Shown piece after piece: positions 17,622-26,835 of a DNA stretch of 64,000 nt. This DNA is from Paenibacillus sp. MAHUQ-63 (GTDB lineage: Bacteria > Bacillota > Bacilli > Paenibacillales > NBRC-103111): assembly GCF_028765165.1 (NCBI RefSeq), contig NZ_JARADB010000002.1, forward strand, positions 806,001-870,000, written 5' to 3'. Every line of letters begins with the position of its first letter. Position 1 is the stretch's first letter. A program made the position numbers and the translations under genes. The notes under the pieces are model-generated. The model did no database searches, was not told where the DNA came from, and saw nothing but the letters and a program-made list of their open reading frames with translations.

Positions 17622-19763
17622 GTGACGCAACAACGAAAAATGAAACGCTTGCTAAGCCGTACAGCGCTCATGCTGACGGCCGCAAGCTTCCTGACACTGC
17701 CACTGGCCACATCAGCTTTCGCGGGGAAGGAAGGCGTGTTTCTAAGCGATTCCGTCTACTTCACATTGGATAAAGTGACTTTATCCTCCGGTGCCGAAGA
17801 CGGCTCGCTGCGCTTCTCCTTGGGCCTGAACAACAACAGCTCGTCGGCCGTCGACTTTAACAATTACGGAGTGAAAGTCATTGACGCTAGCGGTACTTCC
17901 TACACAGCGAAGCTGACGGAGAAAGTGACGGCGCGCGTGAAAGCCGGGGAAACCGGAACGTTCAAATTTACGTCCGACATTCCGGCGAATTTGACAGCGG
18001 GACAGCTGAAAGTCGATATATTCGAATGGAACTACAACGCGATGCATGACATCGGGGCGCTATCCGTCCAGGCTGCCATGGACGAAGCCGGTCAAAGCGC
18101 GGTGCAGCAGGTGGCGATTAATTTGCAGGAGCTCGACACTACTTATGCCGATGACGCCGTTGTAACGGCGCAGTTGGGCAATAGCTACAAAGTGTTCAAA
18201 GATGGCGCATGGGTCGTGTATACCGATCTGACGCTTGAGAATCTGAGCGATGCGACCTTGAAGCTGCCGGATGCGCTTGAGCTTAATTTGCAGGATAACA
18301 AAGGATTAACGTATGCCGCACAGTTCCTGACAGGGTCCGGACAGTCCTTGCTGCCGCAGCAGCCGCTCAAAACCACGATTCAGGCAGCCGTTCCTGCATC
18401 GCTGGACGCCAGCGGGTTAACCTTGCTGTTCTCGCCCAAAGGGAAGGTGAAAACGACGGTTCTAGGTTCCTTGAACGTTGCCAAATCGTTCGTTATCGGC
18501 AAAATCGGCGAAGGCTCGCCATACCCGGATGAGGATTTGGACGGCTTGCAGATTACGACTTCGTGGGCGGCGACGAGCCAGCAGTCCGATGGCTTGCATC
18601 TGCAGGCGAACGTCACGCTGAAGAATAACAGCGAAGGCATTCTTACGATTCCGAATTTAACCGGATCGTTCCAAGCGGTTCGCAGCTCCGTAGCGGTGGC
18701 TTCCACGGATAATGCAACACGCACGTCGTACTTATCGCCGAACGAATCGACGACGTTCCGTTTCTCCGGCATTTTGCCTGCGGGGCTGAGCACGGAAGCT
18801 CTGCAGCTCGTTGTGATGGAGAAATCGGGTACAGCCGGTTCGGGAACGCAGACTTCAGCGGGTACGGGTAACGAGACCGGTACAGGGACGGAGACGTCGG
18901 CGGGCAACAACAAGCAGACGGCTACTGCGCTGCCGGTCTCCATTACGACGCTGGCAGGAGCGGGCAGCGGCGGCGAAGTCTCAACCTATGCCGCTGCGGA
19001 AGAGTACACCATCGGCACGCCGTTCAAGCTGAATGCGAACAATTTGCTCGACTCGAATATCGATATCTCGCTGGTCGAGATGGGCATGAGCGAGAGCGAG
19101 GACTTCGGCTTCAAAACCGTCGTTGCCAAGTACAAGCTGACGAACAAAGGAACGACATCCGTGTCGCTGCCTGATTTCCAAACGGAACTGACGAGCAGCG
19201 AAGGTTACACCTACACGGGAGCGCGTCAAACTACGGTTGCCAAAACGATTGCTCCGAACACCAGCTATGTGCTGAATTATTCGTATCTGCTGCCTGGCAC
19301 AGAGCAAGCGGATAAGCTTGCCCTTAATCTGTACGATGCCAACCGCTTGGCTGTCGGTTCGTACAAGACGGCTGTTCAGCCGGTGCCGAAGACAGGACCT
19401 GTATCGTTGTATCCGTTCAGCATCGATATTAAACAGGCGAATGTCAGCGCAACGTACAGCAAAGATCAGTCTTACGCGTACCGCCTGCGTCTGGATCTGG
19501 ATGTGAAGCGTCAAGAACAGGTGATCACGGATGCGAACTTCTCGACGCTGGCGTTCGAGGTCGTCGATTCCGAAGGCCGACTGCTGAGCTCGAAGACGAT
19601 GGGCTTCACCGGCGAGCAGAAGATCATGTCCGGCATTCAGTTCATCGACTTCGGCTCCATCAAGTCGGAACAGCTGAATACCGATGTGAAGATTAATCTG
19701 TATGAGGTCGTGACTACACCGAATGGCGACTCCAAACGTTTGATCAAAACGCTGGAAATGTAA
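17622..19763 (+). CDS. Large secreted protein with repeated beta-sandwich domains
   Basis: A 713-residue exported protein with signal peptide (about 1-34, ending TSAFA). Four or five domains of about 120-150 residues follow, each with the pattern of a telobox/DUF4352-like beta-sandwich: a strand pair ending in N-x-S, a proline-Asp turn, a segment ending in GxxYxA and then an acidic LPA type strand (at about 120, 250, 370 and 560). A Gly/Thr/Ser-rich linker sits near 405-440. No catalytic motif is visible. The GTG at 17622 follows AGAGGAGGA; the frame also runs back to a TTG at 17595 that overlaps the permease stop but lacks a ribosome site. As the last gene of the export operon it is likely its cargo or extracellular partner. 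Confidence 0.75.
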   Translation: MTQQRKMKRLLSRTALMLTAASFLTLPLATSAFAGKEGVFLSDSVYFTLDKVTLSSGAEDGSLRFSLGLNNNSSSAVDFNNYGVKVIDASGTSYTAKLTEKVTARVKAGETGTFKFTSDIPANLTAGQLKVDIFEWNYNAMHDIGALSVQAAMDEAGQSAVQQVAINLQELDTTYADDAVVTAQLGNSYKVFKDGAWVVYTDLTLENLSDATLKLPDALELNLQDNKGLTYAAQFLTGSGQSLLPQQPLKTTIQAAVPASLDASGLTLLFSPKGKVKTTVLGSLNVAKSFVIGKIGEGSPYPDEDLDGLQITTSWAATSQQSDGLHLQANVTLKNNSEGILTIPNLTGSFQAVRSSVAVASTDNATRTSYLSPNESTTFRFSGILPAGLSTEALQLVVMEKSGTAGSGTQTSAGTGNETGTGTETSAGNNKQTATALPVSITTLAGAGSGGEVSTYAAAEEYTIGTPFKLNANNLLDSNIDISLVEMGMSESEDFGFKTVVAKYKLTNKGTTSVSLPDFQTELTSSEGYTYTGARQTTVAKTIAPNTSYVLNYSYLLPGTEQADKLALNLYDANRLAVGSYKTAVQPVPKTGPVSLYPFSIDIKQANVSATYSKDQSYAYRLRLDLDVKRQEQVITDANFSTLAFEVVDSEGRLLSSKTMGFTGEQKIMSGIQFIDFGSIKSEQLNTDVKINLYEVVTTPNGDSKRLIKTLEM

Positions 19764-19782
19764 AATACGTACTGCTTGCTTG

Positions 19783-19815
19783 AATGCCTGTCCCCTCTGG
19801 GGATGGGCATTTGTT
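19783..19815 (+). terminator. Terminator of export operon
   Basis: AATGCCTGTCCCC pairs with GGGGATGGGCATT around TCT, with a short T stretch after it. It ends the five-gene export unit. Confidence 0.75.
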
Positions 19816-20211
19816 ATGTGAGCAGCTGCAGCTGTAGGCCAGTCAGGAAATCGATGCATCTGGCAGCAGAAGGGTAAAGCTCATTTCCCGCAAATTCTGA
19901 GATATGTACAAAATGCCGCCAGCTGCCACAGCCCAACACTACCTGCCTAACGCATTAGCCAATCGCCATCACCCAACAAGTATCCGTTGAACAAAAATCA
20001 AATTCTATTTGAATTTTCATATAGAATTCACGATTTTACGCTTGTAGAGCGAATTCTATATGATTTTTCATATTGAATCGCGCATACATGTTGGCGGCAA
20101 CAGCGCAAACGGTCCCACATCGCGGTCTGCCGCACACCGACGACCTTGCCGGCACGGCACCGGCTATCCTAGAAGCACGTACCGGCAACGATGCCGCAAC
20201 CATAAGACGCC
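19816..20211. other. Intergenic stretch with paired AT-rich palindromes
   Basis: About 400 bases without a supported gene between the export operon and the carbonic anhydrase terminator. The left and right parts look like ordinary non-coding DNA. The middle holds two similar AT-rich imperfect palindromes (20001-20028 and 20052-20078), listed separately. I see no RNA gene, promoter pair or mobile element here. Confidence 0.6.
20001..20078. repeat. Two copies of an AT-rich palindrome
   Basis: Copy one (20001-20028) and copy two (20052-20078) both run AATTCTAT, a T-rich middle with TTTTCATAT, then GAAT. In copy one ATTCTAT and ATAGAAT are inverted repeats of each other, so each copy can fold into a hairpin. 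They may be protein-binding sites or members of a dispersed repeat family. Confidence 0.6.
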
Positions 20212-20243
20212 AAAGAACCCCGCGGGAATTTCCCGGGGGTTCT
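20212..20243 (-). terminator. Terminator of carbonic anhydrase gene
   Basis: A long GC-rich hairpin, AGAACCCCCGGG with CCCGCGGGGTTCT on the minus strand, followed by TTT. It stands 21 bases beyond the stop codon of the anhydrase gene. Confidence 0.75.
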
Positions 20244-20264
20244 ATTGTCTGGCGATTGCCTATA

Positions 20265-20837
20265 TTATGCTTGAACGGCGCTGTAACCGTCAGCGATCAA
20301 ATCCAACCGTCCGGTTGAAGGGTCGATCACAAGGCCATGAACCGGCAAATTTTTGGGAAGCAGCGGATGATTGCGAATAATATTGACGCTTTTCTCGATA
20401 CCGTCCCGGACATGCTCGAAGCCTGTCAGCCATTTGGACAAGTCGATGCCGGAGTGACCGAGCGTCTGGATGACATCATCGGAGATACCGCGGTTCTTCG
20501 CATTCGCAATGACTTGATCCGGATTCAGCCCCGTCATGCCGCAATCGTAATGCCCGATCACGAAAACTTCATCGGCATTGAGCTGGTAAACAGCGACAAT
20601 GATGCTGCGCATAATACTGCCGAAAGGGTGGGAGACGATGGCGCCCGCATTTTTAATAATTTTGGAGTCCCCGTTATGCAGGTTCATCGCCTTGGGAAGA
20701 AGCTCGATCAACCGCGTATCCATACAAGTAAGAACAACCATTTTCTTGTCTGGAAATTTCGTTGTCAAAAACTCTTTGTACTGCTCTTTCGCAACAAACT
20801 CTTCATTGTACTTGAGAATTTCGTGAACTAATGACAT
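20265..20837 (-). CDS. Beta-class carbonic anhydrase
   Basis: A 190-residue beta-carbonic anhydrase, which converts CO2 and water to bicarbonate and proton. The zinc ligands are C38 (in TCMDTR, with the Asp40/Arg42 dyad), H95 and C98 (GHYDCGM). The sequence is of the short, YbdG/YtiB-like group found in Bacillus. The start follows GGAGGGGAAACC. It is monocistronic, facing left, with a strong terminator behind. Cytosolic, with no signal peptide. Confidence 0.93.
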   Translation of the reverse strand: MSLVHEILKYNEEFVAKEQYKEFLTTKFPDKKMVVLTCMDTRLIELLPKAMNLHNGDSKIIKNAGAIVSHPFGSIMRSIIVAVYQLNADEVFVIGHYDCGMTGLNPDQVIANAKNRGISDDVIQTLGHSGIDLSKWLTGFEHVRDGIEKSVNIIRNHPLLPKNLPVHGLVIDPSTGRLDLIADGYSAVQA

Positions 20838-20888
20838 GGTTTCCCCTCCAGGTAAAATTGATGTGCTGCTTGTCTATCTATTCTGCAG

Positions 20889-21212
20889 CTATCTTTTGTC
20901 GACTAAGCTCATACCCGCATTATAAATCTGGTTATTACTCTTTAGTATATAGGATTTATCCGTTTCAGAAAAGTCGATTCGCATATTGGCTTCGAAATAA
21001 ATCTCATCCTGCTCTTTATAAAGGAGGGAGAGCGCGTTTGTTTTTGCGGACAGATCGTGCTTCTCCTTCTGCGAAACGAGCCAAAGCGTGGGCACGCCGT
21101 TCACGGAACAGCCGCAGCCTTCCGTATCGAAAGCGAGCTTCAGAAGGGCTTCATTCTGACCTATATATGGGGTTAATCGTTGTACAGCTGCATCGGTGAA
21201 TTCAATGTTCAC
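20889..21212 (-). CDS. HesB/YqkB-like iron-sulfur biosynthesis family protein
   Basis: A 107-residue protein of the HesB/IscA fold group. The N-terminal part MNIEFTDAAVQRL and the LAFDTEGCGCSVNG loop are typical of the YqkB/YneR branch, which keeps a Cys-Gly-Cys near the middle but lacks the C-terminal Cys pair of true IscA. The role in Fe-S assembly is not proven for this branch. It starts after AGGAGATGAC. It is divergent from the M32 carboxypeptidase and co-directional with the carbonic anhydrase gene. Confidence 0.82.
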   Translation of the reverse strand: MNIEFTDAAVQRLTPYIGQNEALLKLAFDTEGCGCSVNGVPTLWLVSQKEKHDLSAKTNALSLLYKEQDEIYFEANMRIDFSETDKSYILKSNNQIYNAGMSLVDKR

Positions 21213-21357
21213 GGCAAGTCATCTCCTTAAATAGTCGTTCCACCCGCGGTCATCGCGAAATGGCTTGTCATTATTTTACCACAATCTCGCATAAATTTGA
21301 TTCTATGCAGGGGACGAAGTATGATGAATGAAGAAACTTTTGGAAGGAGACTTACGC

Positions 21358-22878
21358 ATGAGTGTGCAAACAGCCCCAGCCAAGCTGGAATCGTTCAAGG
21401 CCTATGTCCGCAAAATGAAGCAGTACGAGGAGGCAATTGCCTTAATTTATTGGGATATGCGCACCGGCGCTCCCAAGAAAGGGATCGAAACACGCTCGGA
21501 GGTCGTCGGAGAGCTGTCCACGGAAGTTTTCCGCATGTCTACGTCCGATGAAATGGGCGACTATCTGTCGTTCTTCACGCAGCCGGAAGAGCTGGAGAAG
21601 CTGGATGCCATCTCCAGAAAGATGGTGCTGGAATGCAAGAAAGAATACGACCGGTCCAAGAAAATTCCGGCCGAGAAATACCAGGCCTATGTCGTGCTGA
21701 CCTCGCAGGCCGAGTCCGCTTGGGAGGACGCCAAGCATAATTCGGACTGGGCTTCGTTCCAGCCGTACTTAGAGAAAATTGTGGCGACAACCCAAGAGTT
21801 CATTGAGCTATGGGGATATGAAGGACATAAATATAATACGCTCCTCGATATGTATGAGCCGGGAATGACCGTTGAGAAGCTGGACGAAGTATTCGGGGCG
21901 CTGCGGGAGAAGGCGGTTCCGCTGCTGCAGCGGATTCAGGCTTCACCGAACCAACCCGACCGTTCCTTCTTGGATCAACAATTCGAGATCGCGAAGCAGA
22001 AGCAGTACTCGCTGTCGATTCTGAAGCAGATGCAGTACGACTTTGAAGCGGGCCGTCTGGATGAGACCGTGCACCCTTTTGCGACGGCGCTTAATCCCGG
22101 GGATGTGCGGATTACGACGCGCTACCTGCTGAATGACATCACCTCCGCGTTATTCGGCACGATTCATGAAGGCGGACATGCGCTGTATGAGCAGAACATT
22201 TCCAAGGACTTGGTCGGCACGAATCTGTGCACAGGCACCTCCATGGGCATTCACGAGTCGCAGTCGCGCTTCTGGGAAAATGTCATAGGCCGCAGCAAGC
22301 CGTTCTGGGACCGGTATTATGGCGAGCTGCAGAGCACGTTCTCCCCGCAGATCGACAATGTCGATGTGGATACATTCTTCAAAGCGATCAATCACATCGA
22401 GCCTTCTTTAATTCGTATCGAAGCCGATGAATTGACGTACAACCTGCATATTATGATCCGGTATGAGCTTGAGAAAGGCTTGTTCAACGGAACGATTGCC
22501 GTGGCGGATTTGCCGCAAGCGTGGAATGCCAAATACGAAGAGTATTTGGGCGTCGTGCCGGCGAATGACGGCGAGGGCGTGCTGCAGGACGTCCATTGGT
22601 CCGGCGGGGCGTTCGGTTACTTCCCGTCCTACGCGCTGGGCAACATGTATGCTGCGCAGTTCACCCACACGCTCCGCAAGGAGCTTCCCGCTTTCGAGAG
22701 CTTGATAGCCGAAGGGAATTTGGGTCCGATCAAGGATTGGCTGACTGACAAAGTGTACAAACACGGCAAGCTGTTGACGCCGAATGAAATCGTCCGGGAT
22801 GTAACGGGCGAGGATTTGAACCCCGATTATTTAGTGCAGTACTTGGAAGAGAAATATCAAGCCGTCTACGGTATATAA
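21358..22878 (+). CDS. ypwA: M32 family metallocarboxypeptidase
   Basis: A 506-residue zinc carboxypeptidase of the M32 (Taq/YpwA) family, which removes C-terminal residues from peptides. The zinc motif is HEGGH (270-274), followed by IHESQSRFWEN with a third ligand Glu and the family motif around RIEADELTYNLHI. It lacks a signal peptide, so it acts in the cytosol. The ATG at 21358 follows GGAAGGAGA at the right distance; an in-frame ATG at 21328 lies upstream of this site and is unlikely. A strong terminator follows. Length matches Bacillus YpwA. Confidence 0.93.
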   Translation: MSVQTAPAKLESFKAYVRKMKQYEEAIALIYWDMRTGAPKKGIETRSEVVGELSTEVFRMSTSDEMGDYLSFFTQPEELEKLDAISRKMVLECKKEYDRSKKIPAEKYQAYVVLTSQAESAWEDAKHNSDWASFQPYLEKIVATTQEFIELWGYEGHKYNTLLDMYEPGMTVEKLDEVFGALREKAVPLLQRIQASPNQPDRSFLDQQFEIAKQKQYSLSILKQMQYDFEAGRLDETVHPFATALNPGDVRITTRYLLNDITSALFGTIHEGGHALYEQNISKDLVGTNLCTGTSMGIHESQSRFWENVIGRSKPFWDRYYGELQSTFSPQIDNVDVDTFFKAINHIEPSLIRIEADELTYNLHIMIRYELEKGLFNGTIAVADLPQAWNAKYEEYLGVVPANDGEGVLQDVHWSGGAFGYFPSYALGNMYAAQFTHTLRKELPAFESLIAEGNLGPIKDWLTDKVYKHGKLLTPNEIVRDVTGEDLNPDYLVQYLEEKYQAVYGI

Positions 22879-22886
22879 TGAAGCGA

Positions 22887-22931
22887 AACAGCATCTTCGG
22901 GCAGCGAATGCCCGGGGGTGCTGTTTTTTTT
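22887..22931 (+). terminator. Rho-independent terminator
   Basis: AACAGCATC...GGTGCTGTT with an inner CGGGCA / TGCCCG stem, followed by eight T. It ends the carboxypeptidase gene. Confidence 0.9.
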
Positions 22932-23023
22932 GGGGGTGTAAACGTTTTTCTGCGAATTCATCGTTAACCGACTTCTGGGCTCCTGCATAGGATACATTAC
23001 TACTTAATTCGGGGGGACGTCTT

Positions 23024-24040
23024 ATGAAGTTTCGGAAGAGATGGGGAGCGGCTTTAACCGCTGTCCTGCTGCTGAGCAGCATCGTTTCGGCCTGCGGGAC
23101 GAAGACGGAAGAAACGACCAAAGTGCGGATCGGCGAAGTGACGAGATCGATCTTCTACGCGCCGCAATACGTAGCGCTATCGCAAGGCTTTTTTAAGGAT
23201 GAGGGACTCGATGTTGAATTAACGACAACGCCAGGCGGGGACAAAACGATGACTGCGCTGCTCTCGAATGCGATCGACGTGGCGCTGGTCGGTTCGGAAA
23301 CGTCCATCTATGTTGCGCAGCAAGGCTCCGACGATCCCGTGATCAACTTCGCGCAGTTGACGCAGACCGACGGGACTTTCCTGGTAGCCCGCAAGAAAAT
23401 GGACAATTTCGATTGGAATTCGCTGAAAGGGTCCGTCTTCCTCGGGCAAAGAAAAGGCGGCATGCCGCAAATGGCCGGCGAGTTCACGCTCAAGAAGCAT
23501 AAAATCGATCCGCAGAAAGATCTGCAGCTCATTCAAAATATCGAGTTCGCCAATATCGCTTCGGCTTACTCGTCCGGAACCGGGGAATATGTACAGCTCT
23601 TCGAACCGCAGGCTTCCATCATCGAGAAGGAAGGCAAAGGCTTCGTGATCGCTTCCTTCGGCGTGGAGAGCGGGCATCTGCCTTACACGGTTTTCATGAC
23701 CAAACAGAGCTTCATGAAGAAGAATCCGGCCACCGTGCAGAAATTCACGAATGCGATCCAGCGGGCACAGCTGTGGGTCGCCGCCAAAAGCGTGGATGAA
23801 ATCACGAACGCCGTCCTGCCTTATTTCAAAGACATCGATGTGGAAATTGTGAAAAGCGTTGTGAAGCGGTATAAAGATCAAGGCTCCTTCGCGACAGATG
23901 GGGTTGTCGATGAGCAGGAATGGAATAATTTGCTGGATGTTATGTCGTCGGCCGGCGAGCTGAAGCAGCGGGTGGAGTGGAAGACACTTGTTGATAACAC
24001 GTATGCGGAGAAAGCCAAGTCGAACGTAAAACAACCGTAA
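23024..24040 (+). CDS. NMT1/SsuA-like ABC substrate-binding lipoprotein
   Basis: A 338-residue lipoprotein (lipobox VSAC, Cys24). The mature part is of the NMT1/SsuA/ThiY fold: IGEVTRSIFYAPQYVALSQG at the first lobe, then a GLDVELTTTPGGD strand-turn and DVALVGSETS. It binds a small organic substrate outside the membrane and hands it to the permease. It starts after GGGGGGACG, 145 bases after the carboxypeptidase gene. The genes for ATPase and permease follow in one operon. The class covers aliphatic sulfonates, taurine, pyrimidine precursors and others; no riboswitch or enzyme gene nearby decides which. Confidence 0.9.
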   Translation: MKFRKRWGAALTAVLLLSSIVSACGTKTEETTKVRIGEVTRSIFYAPQYVALSQGFFKDEGLDVELTTTPGGDKTMTALLSNAIDVALVGSETSIYVAQQGSDDPVINFAQLTQTDGTFLVARKKMDNFDWNSLKGSVFLGQRKGGMPQMAGEFTLKKHKIDPQKDLQLIQNIEFANIASAYSSGTGEYVQLFEPQASIIEKEGKGFVIASFGVESGHLPYTVFMTKQSFMKKNPATVQKFTNAIQRAQLWVAAKSVDEITNAVLPYFKDIDVEIVKSVVKRYKDQGSFATDGVVDEQEWNNLLDVMSSAGELKQRVEWKTLVDNTYAEKAKSNVKQP

Positions 24041-24083
24041 GGCAGACAGCGGCCAGGCAGATGAAACGGAGGGGAGTACGAAC

Positions 24084-24854
24084 ATGGATACTGCTGTGAC
24101 GGTAAAAGACGTAACGCAAGTGTACGTAACCGAGGAAAGGGCGACACTTGCCGTGCAGGGAATCGATTTCGCCGTAGCACGCGGCGAGTTTGTCTCTCTG
24201 ATCGGTCCGAGCGGCTGCGGGAAGACGACCCTCTTGTCCATCATAGCCGGCCTCATTCGGCCGACGGCAGGCACGGTGTCGGTCGCGGGCAAACCCGTGA
24301 ACGGGCCGTCGACAAGGGCCGGATATATGCTGCAGCAGGACTATCTGTTTCCTTGGCGGACGATCGAAGACAATGCCTGCATCGGGCTGGAGATTGCCGG
24401 AACGCTGACCAAGGAGAACAGAGAGCTTGTGCTTCATTTATTAGAAGAAATGGGTTTATACAGCTTCAAAGATTATTATCCCTCCCAGCTTTCCGGGGGA
24501 ATGCGCCAACGCGTAGCGCTCGTTAGAACGCTGGCCACCGATCCCGAGCTGCTGCTGCTCGATGAGCCGTTCTCGGCTCTGGACTATCAGACCAAGCTGC
24601 AGCTGGAGGATCTGGTGGTGGAGACGCTTAGGGCCAAGAAGAAAACGGCGCTCTTGGTGACGCACGATATATCAGAAGCCATCGCCATGAGCGACCGCAT
24701 TATTGTGCTGGCGCCGAATCCGGGAAGAATTCGCCAAACCTACAGCATTCCGGAGGAGATTCGCGCCTCCGTGCCGTTCGAAGCAAGGGAATTGCCCGGG
24801 TTTCATACTTTGTTTCGTACGATTTGGCAGGAGTTTGGAGGGCATGACGCATGA
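24084..24854 (+). CDS. ABC transporter ATPase (SsuB/TauB type)
   Basis: A 256-residue ATPase subunit of the importer. Walker A is GPSGCGKTT, the Q loop is in [12 protein letters not shown], the signature is LSGGMRQR, Walker B is [12 protein letters not shown] and the switch His is in LVTHDIS. It is of the nitrate/sulfonate/taurine family, in agreement with the binding protein before it. The start follows AACGGAGGGGAG. It overlaps the permease gene by four bases (ATGA). Confidence 0.93.
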   Translation: MDTAVTVKDVTQVYVTEERATLAVQGIDFAVARGEFVSLIGPSGCGKTTLLSIIAGLIRPTAGTVSVAGKPVNGPSTRAGYMLQQDYLFPWRTIEDNACIGLEIAGTLTKENRELVLHLLEEMGLYSFKDYYPSQLSGGMRQRVALVRTLATDPELLLLDEPFSALDYQTKLQLEDLVVETLRAKKKTALLVTHDISEAIAMSDRIIVLAPNPGRIRQTYSIPEEIRASVPFEARELPGFHTLFRTIWQEFGGHDA

Positions 24855-25693
24855 ACGCGAAGCAGCAGCAACGAATCGCAGGCGAAGGCTCAGAGCAGGC
24901 GCTCGTCGAGAAAGTTCACGGGCAATATGTCGGGGCCAGGAAGAAAGAAACGAAACAAGTCAGAATAGTTCAGCTGTTGATTCTGGTCCTCTTTTTTGCT
25001 TTATGGGAAGCAGCGGCTAGATTGAAATGGATCGATGTGCTCCTCTTCAGCTATCCGACCAAAGTGTTCAAACTGCTCTGGGATAAATTGCTGGACGGCA
25101 GCCTGCTTCCTCATGTTGGCGTAACCGTTATAGAAACGATACTTGGCTTTGCTTTAGGTACATTATTCGGCACGGCACTGGCTGTTCTCATCTGGTGGTC
25201 GCCATTCCTGTCAAGAGTGCTTGACCCCTATATCGTCGTCTTGAACAGTATGCCGAAGGTCGCATTGGGACCGCTATTTATCGTCGGGCTCGGACCGGGC
25301 TTGCTTTCCATTATCGCCACCACGCTTTCGATAACCGTTATCATTACGACACTGGTCGTGTATGGCAGCTTCAGAGAGGTCGATCAAAACTATGTGAAAG
25401 TCGTCTCATTATTCGGGGGAAATCAGAGGAAAGTTTTTCTTAAAGTGATCTTGCCCGCTTCCTTCCCGGCCATCGTCTCAACGTTGAAAGTGAATGTCGG
25501 TTTAGCTTGGGTCGGGGTTATTGTCGGCGAGTTTCTCGTCTCGCAAATGGGTCTCGGGTATTTAATTATATATGGCTTCCAAGTATTTAATTTTACGCTT
25601 GTCATTTCCACACTGTTCGTCATTGCCGTGGTTGCGACATTTATGTATCAAATCGTTTCCAATTTAGAAAAAAGATTGACGAAACACCGGTAA
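24851..25693 (+). CDS. ABC transporter permease (SsuC/TauC type)
   Basis: A 280-residue integral membrane subunit. About 40 polar residues precede five or six membrane helices (the first at about 35-52). [18 protein letters not shown] and the later [18 protein letters not shown] fit the binding-protein-dependent importer family; the coupling EAA-like loop lies in [23 protein letters not shown]. It starts in an ATGA overlap with the ATPase gene and ends the three-gene importer operon. Confidence 0.92.
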   Translation: MNAKQQQRIAGEGSEQALVEKVHGQYVGARKKETKQVRIVQLLILVLFFALWEAAARLKWIDVLLFSYPTKVFKLLWDKLLDGSLLPHVGVTVIETILGFALGTLFGTALAVLIWWSPFLSRVLDPYIVVLNSMPKVALGPLFIVGLGPGLLSIIATTLSITVIITTLVVYGSFREVDQNYVKVVSLFGGNQRKVFLKVILPASFPAIVSTLKVNVGLAWVGVIVGEFLVSQMGLGYLIIYGFQVFNFTLVISTLFVIAVVATFMYQIVSNLEKRLTKHR

Positions 25694-25761
25694 CACTTGC
25701 CACATGAAGTCGAAAATGAAATAATGGGCCCATAGTATAACCAGTAAAGAGGTGAACCGCT

Positions 25762-26721
25762 ATGGGCTTTCGAGTGCTCAAAACCGCCCTTGCCGTTCTG
25801 ATAGCGATGTATCTTGCGCATCTTATGGGGATCAAAACACCGGCAGCCGCTGGACTTCTGGCGATTCTGGGCATTGAGGTAACGAAAAAGAAAGGGATTC
25901 AAAGCGCACTCCATCGCCTCGCCGCTTCCGTGCTGGCCTTGTTGATGGGGTCCTTGCTATTTATGCTGTTCGGTTTTCGTGTATGGGTCGTAGGACTCTT
26001 CCTGCTCATCGTGTTCCCGCTGCTGCACCGTTTGCGAATAGCGGAGGGAGCGGTGACAGGGGCTGTCGTCATGCTGCATTTGTTTGCCTATGAAGATGCC
26101 GGATGGGCATCCGTCGGCAATGAGCTGCTGCTGCTTCTGGTCGGCTTGGGGACCGCTACGGCGATTAATATCGCGTATATGCCCAAGGCGGATAAAGCGT
26201 TGGTGGCGCATAAGATTCGGATAGAGGAATTATTTTCTATGATATTTGTAAGCTTGGCGAAGCATTTGCGGGACAATACCGTGATCTGGGATGGCCATGA
26301 GCTTCTGGAGGTCAGCGAAGAGATCGATAAAGGGGCTCAGTTGGCCAAGCGGGCTATGGATAATACACTTTTTATGACAGGGGATCCGTATTGGCGCGTA
26401 TATTTCTTCATGAGGGGCGAGCAGCTGGAGTCGATTCACCGGATGATGCTGCTTGTTGCGCAAGTATATCAGACGCTGCCGCAAGGGGAGATGCTCGCCG
26501 CGATTCTTGAAGATATTAGCCATACTGTCAAGGAAGACTACTATACGGGCAAAGCGGAGAAAGAATTACAAGAGCTGGATGCCCGCTACAAAAAGCTGCC
26601 GCTGCCGGGAAACCGCGAAGAATTCGAGGTCCGTTCCGCGATTTTACAGCTAAACCGGGAGCTGATGCACTACTTATCGATCGCCAAGAAGCAAAAAAAA
26701 CACCGCTCGGAGGCGGGTTGA
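25762..26721 (+). CDS. ArAE/FUSC-type membrane protein (DUF939)
   Basis: A 319-residue membrane protein. Four to five membrane helices fill the first 145 residues, starting with GFRVLKTALAVLIAMYLA and PAAAGLLAILG, typical of the aromatic acid exporter family with an N-terminal FUSC-like half. The remaining 170 residues are a cytoplasmic helical domain with many charged residues. Relatives in Bacillus (YgaE/YqjA-like) are of uncertain function; export of aromatic acids or a role in membrane homeostasis are both possible. The start follows AAAGAGGTG. It stands alone, with the importer operon before and cotE after it. Confidence 0.82.
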   Translation: MGFRVLKTALAVLIAMYLAHLMGIKTPAAAGLLAILGIEVTKKKGIQSALHRLAASVLALLMGSLLFMLFGFRVWVVGLFLLIVFPLLHRLRIAEGAVTGAVVMLHLFAYEDAGWASVGNELLLLLVGLGTATAINIAYMPKADKALVAHKIRIEELFSMIFVSLAKHLRDNTVIWDGHELLEVSEEIDKGAQLAKRAMDNTLFMTGDPYWRVYFFMRGEQLESIHRMMLLVAQVYQTLPQGEMLAAILEDISHTVKEDYYTGKAEKELQELDARYKKLPLPGNREEFEVRSAILQLNRELMHYLSIAKKQKKHRSEAG

Positions 26722-26771
26722 CTCTTAAAGATATAAATATGTTTTTGCAAAAAAAATAATATAAAATAATT

Positions 26772-26801
26772 GTCACTCTAGACTACTGTCCTGCATACAC
26801 T
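26772..26801 (+). promoter_or_regulatory. Possible sigma-E/sigma-K promoter of cotE
   Basis: CATACACT (26794-26801) fits the sigma-E -10 consensus CATACAnT, and GTCACTC stands 15 bases upstream as a poor -35. cotE in Bacillus subtilis is driven by sigma-E and sigma-K promoters, so the match is plausible, but it rests on short sequences. Confidence 0.45.
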
Positions 26802-26835
26802 TGTAATGAATGATTGTATGGAGGAGGTTGAAAGG

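Noticed and set aside
22879-23023. TPP or other riboswitch before the NMT1-type importer
   Set aside because: GGGGGTG words are part of the terminator; the CTGAGA core of a TPP element and other conserved parts are absent.
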